36,387 nucleotides of DNA, taken from contig NZ_DASVSF010000017.1 of the NCBI RefSeq assembly GCF_036388275.1, positions 1 to 36,387 on the forward strand, written 5' to 3'. This DNA comes from Longimicrobium sp. (GTDB taxonomy: Bacteria; Gemmatimonadota; Gemmatimonadetes; Longimicrobiales; Longimicrobiaceae). Positions within the stretch are counted from its first letter, which is position 1. Every line of letters starts with the position of its first letter. The notes beneath the pieces were generated by a model. That model had not been told where the DNA came from. It searched no databases and worked only from the letters and a program-made list of their open reading frames with translations. Shown in pieces: positions 30,701 through 34,049 of this stretch. The translations under genes and the position numbers were made by a program.

Positions 30701-33700
30701 CGCCTGCCGCCGCAGGACCTCGCCCTCTACCCAGCGGCGGTGCCACGCGGCGTAGTCGGCGTACTGCACCGGCAGCGGCGGGAGCGGATCGGGCTCGCCG
30801 CGCGCGAAGGCGGCGTACAGCGCGCCCAGCTCGCGGTGCAGCACGCCCATCGACCAGCCGTCGGAGACGATGTGGTGCATCGTCAGCAGCAGCACGTGAT
30901 CGTCCGCCGCCATGCGCACCAGCCGCCCGCGGACCAGCGGCCCGCGTGCCAGGTCGAAGGGCGCGCCCGCCTCGTCAGCCGCCAGGCGCCGCAGCTCGTC
31001 CTCCGCGTCCGCCAGGGCACTGAGGTCGTGCTCCACCAGCCCGAACGCGCTCTCCTCCGCGGGCGTGATGCGCTGGACCGGCTCGCCGTCCGCGGCCACG
31101 AAGGTGGTGCGCAGCGCCTCGTGCCGCGCGACGATGCGGTCCAGCGCCCGCGCCAGCGCGCCGCGGTCCAGCTCGCCCCGCAGCCGCAGCCCCGTGGGAA
31201 TGTGGTAGGTGCTGCCCAGGTTCCCCAGCTGCTCCAGGAACCACAGCCCCCGCTGCGCGAACGAGAGCGGGAGCGGGCCGGAGCGCTCCACCGGCGCGAT
31301 CGGCGCCGCCTCGGCACGCCCGGCGGCTTCGAGCCCGCGTGCAAACTCAGCCAGCACCGGCCGCTCGAACAGGTCGCGCGGCACGGCCTCCACCCCCAGC
31401 GCCTGCCGGACGCGCGAGACGACGCGCGCCGCGAGCAGCGAGTGCCCGCCCCGCTCGAAGAAGTGGTCGCGCCGGCCCACGCGCTCCACCCCCAGCAGCT
31501 CCGCCCAGATCGCCGCGACCGCCTCCTCCGCCTCGCCCACCGGCGCCTCGTACCCACGCGCGGAGAACGCATCGCCCCCGAGCGCGGGGAGCGCCCTGCG
31601 GTCCACCTTGCCGTTCGGCGTGAGCGGAAGCGCGTCCAGGCGCACGTACGCCGCCGGGACCATGTATTCGGGGAGGCGTTCCGAGAGATGCGCCCGCAGC
31701 ACCTCCGCTCCGGCCGTCTCGTCGCCCGCAAGGTACGCCACCAGCCGCTTCTCGCCCGGCGCGTCCTCGCGAACCAGCACCACCGCCTCCCGGACGCCGG
31801 CGTGCTCCACGAGCCGCGCCTCGATCTCACCCGGCTCGATGCGGAAGCCGCGCACCTTGATCTGCGCGTCCACCCGCCCCACGAACTCCAGCTCGCCCCC
31901 GGCCGACCACCGCACCCGGTCGCCCGTGCGGTACAGCCGGGCACCGCCTTCCACGGAGAACGGATCCGGGACGAACTTCTCCGCCGTGAGCCCCGGCCGG
32001 CCCAGGTAGCCACGCGCCACCCCCACGCCCCCCACGTACAGCTCGCCGGGGACGCCGACCGGCGCCGGCCCACCGGCCGCGTTCAGCACGTACACCCGCA
32101 CGTTCTCCAGCGGCCGGCCGATCGCCGGCGCACGCCCGTCCGCCTCGCAATGGGCGGAAGCTGCGCAGACCGTGGTCTCCGTCGGCCCATAGGCGTTCAC
32201 GAAGGCACGGCCTCCGCTCCACCGCTCCACCGTCGCGGCGTCCACCGCCTCCCCCGCGCTCACCACCGTGCGCAGCTCCGGCAGGTCGTCCGGCGCAAGG
32301 ATGGCCAGCACCGACGGCGGCAGGGTGGTCACCGTGACCCGCCCGCGCCGCAGCGTCTCCAGCAGCTCCGCACCGGGGATGAGCGCCTCGCGCGGTGCCA
32401 TCACCAGCGTGGCCCCGGCCAGCAGCGTGTCGAACACCTCCGACACCGCCGCGTCGAAGGAGAACGAGGCGAACTGCAGCACGCGGCTGGTCCCGTCGAT
32501 GCCGAAGCGGCGGGCCTGCGCGTACGCCAGGTTGGGAACGCCCCGGTGCGGCACCATCACCCCCTTGGGCGTCCCGGTGCTCCCGGAGGTGTAGATCACG
32601 TACGCCAGGTGGTCGGGCGAGACGACGCTCTTCAGGTTCTCCGCGGACTCCGCCGCGATCCGCGCCCCGTCCCCGTCCACGCTCACCACCGCGACACCGT
32701 CGCCGGCGGGGAGGCCCGCGCGCAGCGACTCCTGCGTCACCAGCACGGGCACGGCTGCGTCGGCCAGCACGAACGCCAGCCGCTCCGCGGGATAGGCAGG
32801 GTCCAGCGGAACGTACGCGCCGCCCGCCTTCAGCACGGCCAGGACGGAGACGACCATCTCCGTCCCCCGCTCCAGGCAGATCCCCACCCGCACCTCGGGC
32901 CCGACGCCGAGTCCGGCCAGGTGGTGCGCCAGCCGGTTCGCCCGCTCGTTCAACGCGCCGTAGCTCAGCGTCTCGTCTTCCCAGGCGACCGCCACCGCAG
33001 TGGGCGCGCGCGCCGCCTGGGCTTCGAAGAGCTCGTGGACGCACGCGCCATCGGCGAACGCGGCGTCGGTGGCGTTCCACTCCTCCACCACCCGGCGCCG
33101 CTCGGCCGCGGAGAGCAGTTCCAGCCGCTCCACGCTCCCCCGCTCGTCCGCCACCATCCCTTCCAGCACCCGCCGCAGGTAGCCGACCCAGCGCTCCACC
33201 GTCGCCCGTTCGAAGAGCGCCGTCGCATACGTCATGCTGCCGGCGATCCGCCCCTCGCTTTCGCCCAGCACGAGGGAGAGGTCGAACTTCGCCGATACGT
33301 GCGGGGATTCCGGGCTCGCACCCTCCACGTCACCGGCGAGGCCGCCGCCCCCTTCTGCCGCGGGAAGCGACAGCCCGTCTCCCGCAGGCGTGTTCCGCCA
33401 CACGAACGTCGCCTGGAAGAGCGGGTGGTGCGACGGGCCGCGCGCCGGTTGGACGAGCTCCACCACCTGCTCGAAGGGGACGTCCTGGTGGTGCTGCGCC
33501 CCGAGCACCCGCTCCTTCACCCGCTGCAGCAGCTCCGCGACGGTGGGCGCGCCGGAGAGGTCGGCGCGGATCGGCAGGGGGTTGGCGGCGAAGCCGATCC
33601 GCCCGTCGCTTTCCCCGCGCCCGCGGCCCGCCGCCTGCGTACCGATCACCACCTCCGCCTGCCCCGAAAGCCGGCTCAGCACCACCGCCCACCCGGCCAG

Positions 33701-33949
33701 GAGCGTCATGGAGAGCGTGGCCCCATGCCGCTGCGACAATGCTTCGAGCCCCGCGCTCAGCTCCTCGTCCAGCTCCACCTCTATGCTGGCGCCCGCGGAG
33801 TCCTGCCGCGCCGAACGCGCATGGTCGGTGGGCAGCTCCAGCAGCCCGGGAGCATCGGAGAGCGTCGTCTGCCAGTACTCCGCCGCGGCCTGCATCGGGG
33901 CGATGGCCTGGGGGAGCGCCACGCGCCCAGCGGTCGAAGGGTTCAGCAT
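18587..33949 (-). CDS. NRPS gene B, five modules: dC-A-T-(C-A-T)x4
   Basis: Giant NRPS of 5120 aa. The five A domains have A3 cores near residues 456, 1513, 2561, 3621 and 4671. The five carrier serines lie near 835, 1892, 2948, 4002 and 5056. Complete condensation domains have HHIVSDGWS near 1026, 2081, 3137 and 4194. The first condensation domain is only a C-terminal half (see module B1). Predicted substrates are Tyr, Ser-like, Gln, Ser-like, Val. I chose the ATG at 33949 because it gives MLNPSTAG, parallel to MLNRSTAG of gene D. An in-frame GTG lies two codons upstream, and the frame stays open to 34087 inside gene A, but that extension has no recognisable domain. No strong Shine-Dalgarno sequence precedes the ATG at normal spacing, so translational coupling to gene A is likely. 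The last carrier motif is LGGNSLL, not LGGHSLL. Modules 2 and 4 are near-copies. No epimerase or thioesterase domain is present. Confidence 0.97.
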   Translation of the reverse strand: MLNPSTAGRVALPQAIAPMQAAAEYWQTTLSDAPGLLELPTDHARSARQDSAGASIEVELDEELSAGLEALSQRHGATLSMTLLAGWAVVLSRLSGQAEVVIGTQAAGRGRGESDGRIGFAANPLPIRADLSGAPTVAELLQRVKERVLGAQHHQDVPFEQVVELVQPARGPSHHPLFQATFVWRNTPAGDGLSLPAAEGGGGLAGDVEGASPESPHVSAKFDLSLVLGESEGRIAGSMTYATALFERATVERWVGYLRRVLEGMVADERGSVERLELLSAAERRRVVEEWNATDAAFADGACVHELFEAQAARAPTAVAVAWEDETLSYGALNERANRLAHHLAGLGVGPEVRVGICLERGTEMVVSVLAVLKAGGAYVPLDPAYPAERLAFVLADAAVPVLVTQESLRAGLPAGDGVAVVSVDGDGARIAAESAENLKSVVSPDHLAYVIYTSGSTGTPKGVMVPHRGVPNLAYAQARRFGIDGTSRVLQFASFSFDAAVSEVFDTLLAGATLVMAPREALIPGAELLETLRRGRVTVTTLPPSVLAILAPDDLPELRTVVSAGEAVDAATVERWSGGRAFVNAYGPTETTVCAASAHCEADGRAPAIGRPLENVRVYVLNAAGGPAPVGVPGELYVGGVGVARGYLGRPGLTAEKFVPDPFSVEGGARLYRTGDRVRWSAGGELEFVGRVDAQIKVRGFRIEPGEIEARLVEHAGVREAVVLVREDAPGEKRLVAYLAGDETAGAEVLRAHLSERLPEYMVPAAYVRLDALPLTPNGKVDRRALPALGGDAFSARGYEAPVGEAEEAVAAIWAELLGVERVGRRDHFFERGGHSLLAARVVSRVRQALGVEAVPRDLFERPVLAEFARGLEAAGRAEAAPIAPVERSGPLPLSFAQRGLWFLEQLGNLGSTYHIPTGLRLRGELDRGALARALDRIVARHEALRTTFVAADGEPVQRITPAEESAFGLVEHDLSALADAEDELRRLAADEAGAPFDLARGPLVRGRLVRMAADDHVLLLTMHHIVSDGWSMGVLHRELGALYAAFARGEPDPLPPLPVQYADYAAWHRRWVEGEVLRRQADYWRGTLAGAPDLLELPADHPRPARQDFAGATLNVELDEALTAALKAQGQRHGTTLYMTLLAGWAAVLARLSGQDEVVIGTPSANRGRAEVEELIGFFVNTLPVRIDLSDGPRVGELLDRVKARALEAQQNQDIPFEQVVELVQPARSLAHSPLFQVMFAWQNAPASPPELPGLSLAPADAAPRVTAMFDLLLSLSEDDGRITGEVEYATALFERETVERWLGYLRRVLEAMAADDGLGIDRLPMLAEAERALVLREFNDTRREYPREACVHELVEPQVKRTPGAVAVMFEGERVTYAELNARANRLAHHLRGLGVGPDARVGICVERSVEMVVGLLGILKAGGAYVPLDSSYPVDRLRYMLEDSAPAVLLTHPPLAATAAALSAGFAIPVLDLTDAAWAAYPETNPEREGVGPGNLAHVLFTSGSTGRPKGVMLEHGSLVNRLAWMQDRYGMEAHEALLQKTPFSFDVSFWEFFWPLMVGARLVMARPGGHRDPAYLAEVIRREGITVAHFVPSMLQLFLEHPDAGRCTGLLRVPVSGEAVSAALVRQFHERLPGVGLYNQYGPTESGEVTEWECAPGAERVSIGRAIHNSTVYVLDRTGEPVPVGVAGELFIGGVAVARGYLGRPRLTAERFVPDPFGEPGARMYRSGDLCRWLPDGTLEYLGRTDFQVKVRGFRVELGEIEARLAEHAGVREAVVLALDDGSGGKRLVGYLVGEALESEALRAHLSAQLPEYMVPAAFVRLDAFPVTPNGKLDRRALPAPDADAFAARAYEEPVGEAEIVLAATWSELLGVERVGRGDDFFALGGHSLLAVRVVSRVRQALGVQAEIGDLFVRPVLADFARGLAAAARAEAPAITPMDRTAPIPLSFAQQRLWVMEQLGDLGSTYHIPMHLRLRGELDRGALVRSLGRIVARHEALRTTFPAVDGEPVQHIAPAGESAFPLVEHDLHALAEAEDELRRLVSDEAGAPFDLARGPLVRGRLVRMAADDHVLLLTMHHIVSDGWSMGVLHRELGALYAAFACGEPDPLPPLRVQYADYAAWHRRWVEGPAVEAQAEYWTQTLAGAPELLELPTDHPRPAKQNFAGATLNVELDEALTAALKALGQRHGATLYMTLLAGWAAVLARLSGQDEVVVGTPTANRLRSEIEGLIGFFINTLPVRVDLSGAPTVAEALGRVKARALEAQQNQDIPFEKVVERVRPARSLAHSPLFQVMLAWQNAPASPLELPRLSLAPADAAPRVTAKFDLLLSLSEEDGRITGEVEYATALFEQATVERWLGYLRRVLEAMAADDGRDIDRLPMLAEAERALVLREWNATEAAYPREACVHELVEAQVARTPGAVAVVFEDQHVTYAELNARANRLAHHLRALGVGPDARVAICVERGPEMVAGLLAILKAGGAYVPLDPAYPAGRLRTMLEDSAPAALVTQSALAGTFAGVDVPVVELDAPSPAWARGSETNPACAGLTPGHLAYVIYTSGSTGRPKGVMVEHRSLVNHTAWQAAAFGIGAGDTVLQRTSVSFDASVWELWTPLATGARMLLLSSAAAKDPGAIGRAVEEGGATVAQFVPTLLQAVLGALPAGGSLPCRVLFCGGEPLSAALVAEARAAGAGEVVNLYGPTEATIDSTSHVCGVDGRAPAIGRPIANARTYVLDARGEPAPAGVAGELYVGGAGVSRGYLGRPGLTAEKFVPDPFSVDGGARMYRTGDLGRWRVDGTLEFLGRTDFQVKVRGFRIEPGEIEAALQGHDAVRDALVLAREDAPGDRRLAAYYLADEPVAVDALKSYLANRLPAYMVPAAYVWMEAYPLTPNGKVDRKALPAPEGDAFSARGYEAPVGEAEEAVAAIWAELLGAERVGRRDHFFERGGHSLLAARVVSRVRQALGVEAVPRDLFERPVLAEFARGLEAAARADAAPIAPVERSGPLPLSFAQRGLWFLEQLGNLGSTYHIPTGLRLRGELDRGALVRALDRIVARHEALRTTFAAVDGEPVQRIAPVEESAFGLVEHDLHALADAEDELRRLVSDEAGAPFDLARGPLVRGRLVRMASDDHVLLLTMHHIVSDGWSMGVLHRELGALYAAFACGEPDPLPPLPVQYADYVAWHRRWVEGEVLRRQADYWRETLAGAPDLLELPADHPRPARQDFAGATLNVELDEALTGALKALGQRHGTTLYMTLLAGWAAVLARLSGQDEVVVGTPSANRGRSEIEGLIGFFVNTLPVRVDLSGAPTVSEALGRVKARALEAQQNQDIPFEQVVELVQPARSLAHSPVFQVMFAWQNAPASPPELPGLSLAPADAAPRVTAMFDLLLSLSEDDGRITGEVEYATALFEREAVERWLGYLRRMLEAMAADDGLGVDRLPMLAEAERDLVLREFNDTRREYPRETCVHELVEAQVKRTPGAVAVVFEDQHVTYAELNARANRLAHHLRAVGVGSGARVGICVERSVEMVVGLLAILKAGGAYVPLDSSYPVDRLRYMLEDSAPAVLLTHPPLAGTAAALSAGFAIPVLDLTDAAWAAYPETNPEREGVGPGSLAHVLFTSGSTGRPKGVMLEHGSLVNRLAWMQDRYAMTPDEVLLQKTPFSFDVSFCEFFWPLMVGARLVMARPDGHRDPAYLIETIRREGITHAHFVPSMLQLFLEHPDAAKCTGLLRVPVSGEAVSAALVRHFHERLPGVELTNQYGPTESGEVTEWACVPGAERVSIGRAIHNSTVYVLDRTGEPVPVGVAGELFIGGVAVARGYLGRPRLTAERFVPDPFGEPGARMYRSGDLCRWLPDGTLEYLGRTDFQVKVRGFRVELGEIEARLAAHPGVREAVVLALDDGSGGKRLVGYLVGEALESEALRAHLSAQLPEYMVPAAFVRLDAFPVTPNGKLDRRALPAPDADAFAARAYEEPVGEAEIVLAATWSELLGVERVGRGDHFFALGGHSLLAVRVVSRVRQVLGVQAEIGDLFVRPVLADFARGLTAAARAEAPAITPVDRTGPIPLSFSQQRLWVMEQLGELGSTYHIASRLRLKGELDRGALARALDGIVARHEVLRTTFAEVDGVPEQRIAPAEANGFTLAEHDLGGAAGAEAELQRVLSEEARAPFDLERGPLIRGCLIRLAADDHLLLVTMHHIVSDGWSMGVLFAELGALYAAHVQGREANLPALPVQYADYAAWEREWIGGELLERQASYWERTLAGAPELLELPTDRARPRKQDFAGGWVNVELHEELAAALKALSRRHGATLFMTLLAGWAAVLARLSGQDDVVIGTPSANRGRREVEELIGFFVNTLPLRVDLSDGPTVGELLQRVKTRALEGQRNQDIPFEQVVERVRPTRSLAHTPLFQVMFAWQNAPGDGLELPGLVLAPADAAPHVTAKFDLLLSLWEEGGRIAGGVEYATSIFERATVERYAGYLRRVLEEMAEDDAKPVGRLELLGEAERARLLAMGEGAAPEFPRATVDALFAQAAAAAPGAVALAWDGGRMTYAELDGRANRLAHHLRRAGVAAGTRVGVFLERGPEMVVATLAALKAGGAYVPLDPAYPAERLAFMLADTAAPVLVTESSLADRLPPHAARIVRVDADAGAIAAEPADAPAAGTNPEAAAYVMYTSGSTGRPKGVEVPHRAIVRLVRGQDYVAIDPSDVFLQLAPASFDAATLELWGPLLNGARLAIHPAGQPSVESIGRALAEHGVTVLWLTAGLFHLVVEEGIEILRGVRQLLAGGDVLSVPHVRRVLEELPGTALINGYGPTENTTFTCCHRIAGAPRDGAGIPVGRPIANTYVRVLDAGMRPAPAGVPGELYAGGAGLALGYLNRPELTAEKFVADPYLPGARLYRTGDRVRWSESGTLEFLGRTDFQVKIRGFRIEPGEIEAALLEHAGVRAPVVLAREDAPGEKRLVAYYLADEPLAVEALKAHLANRLPEHMVPAAYVWMEAYPLTPNGKTDRGALPAPGSDAFAARGYEAPAGETEEALAEIWAELLGVERVGRHDDFFQLGGNSLLATRLVLRIRREMDVELPVSDVFETPALSLLAQQLLDAQLAQFDPDQIEELLALARAADVG
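21714..25234. repeat. Long direct repeat, copy 2 (T of B3 + C-A-T of B4)
   Basis: Second copy of the block at 28050-31570. The carrier domain of B3 matches that of B1, and module B4 matches B2. Differences are mostly single substitutions, including the TGG/TGT change in the A-domain pocket. Confidence 0.85.
21790..24960 (-). other. Module B4: near-copy of B2 with Trp-to-Cys pocket change
   Basis: Same domain order and wording as module B2, including the SFAQRGLW C1 motif and the Ser-like framework. The pocket reads DVCHPSQEVK. At the third pocket position the codon TGG of B2 (FDVSFWEFF) is TGT here (FDVSFCEFF), near 22945. The rest of the pocket is the same. B2 and B4 may thus load the same unknown residue, or B4 may be altered in activity or specificity. 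Confidence 0.8.
24960..28130 (-). other. Module B3: C-A-T, predicted glutamine
   Basis: C domain with SFAQQRLWVMEQL, HHIVSDGWS and IGFFINTLPVRVD. The A domain with VSFDASVWELWTPL, VAQFVPTLLQ, FCGGEPL and NLYGPTEATID gives pocket code DAWQFGLIDK, identical to gene C and recognised as glutamine. The carrier and preceding linker (FFERGGHSLLAARVV) are near-identical to those of module B1, not to B2 or B4. Confidence 0.85.
25490..26510. repeat. Gln A-domain repeat, copy in module B3
   Basis: The A-domain coding sequence closely matches that of gene C (about 15820-16830), offset about 9.7 kb. For example, the 25767-25890 region against 16091-16215 differs by only a few bases. The condensation domains upstream are less alike, so the copied unit seems to be the A domain. 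Confidence 0.8.
28050..31570. repeat. Long direct repeat, copy 1 (T of B1 + C-A-T of B2)
   Basis: Near-identical to 21714-25234 at a constant offset of 6336 bp (2112 codons), with long runs of identical bases, for example around 28440-28550 against 22104-22214. The unit spans the carrier domain of B1 and the whole of module B2. Limits were set by eye. Confidence 0.85.
28130..31290 (-). other. Module B2: C-A-T, Ser-like A domain with altered pocket
   Basis: Full condensation domain with C1 SFAQRGLWFLEQL (Gly where the motif usually has Arg) and HHIVSDGWS. The A-domain framework (PFSFDVSFWEFFWP, HFVPSMLQ) is that of serine-activating domains. The pocket, however, reads DVWHPSQEVK, where the serine code is close to DVWHLSLIDK. 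The region around the last pocket positions is NQYGPTESGEVTEW rather than NLYGPTEAAID. The substrate is therefore open: Ser or a relative. The carrier motif is FFALGGHSLLAVRVV. Confidence 0.8.
31290..33949 (-). other. Module B1: headless C - A(Tyr) - T
   Basis: After the 8-residue leader MLNPSTAG the sequence enters a condensation domain at the AAAEYWQTTLSDAPGLLELP stretch, which in full domains follows the C4 motif. C1, C2, C3 (HHxxxDG) and C4 are absent. C5 is degenerate (IGFAANPL instead of IGFFVNTL), while C6 (HHQDVPFEQVVE) and C7 (HPLFQATFVW) remain. The A domain (about 33030-31600) has pocket residues DASTVAAVCK, which I recognise as a tyrosine code. The carrier motif is FFERGGHSLLAARVV. 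What the half domain does is unknown. Confidence 0.85.
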
Positions 33950-34049
33950 GTTCACGGACAACTGCCTGGGTTGCGGGGGTGCGAGCGAGGTTGCGTCGCA
34001 CCTCCCGAATGGCTGAGCGGACAGGGCCGGCCGAGCCGGGCGAACGTTC
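33950..34049 (-). other. 100-bp A/B spacer, duplicated at the C/D border
   Basis: Non-coding gap between the gene A stop and the gene B ATG. It aligns along its whole length with the 15111-15210 spacer, differing by scattered substitutions and single-base indels. Read on the minus strand it contains a conserved GGGAGGTGCG block about 50 bases before the ATG, which is too far away to serve the chosen start. No terminator hairpin or promoter is evident, so the genes are probably cotranscribed. Confidence 0.8.

Noticed and set aside
33950..34049. A frameshift hiding the missing C-domain half of gene B
   Set aside because: The missing part needs about 570 bases, and only 100 bp lie between the stop of gene A and the ATG. 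None of the frames there shows C1-C4 motifs.
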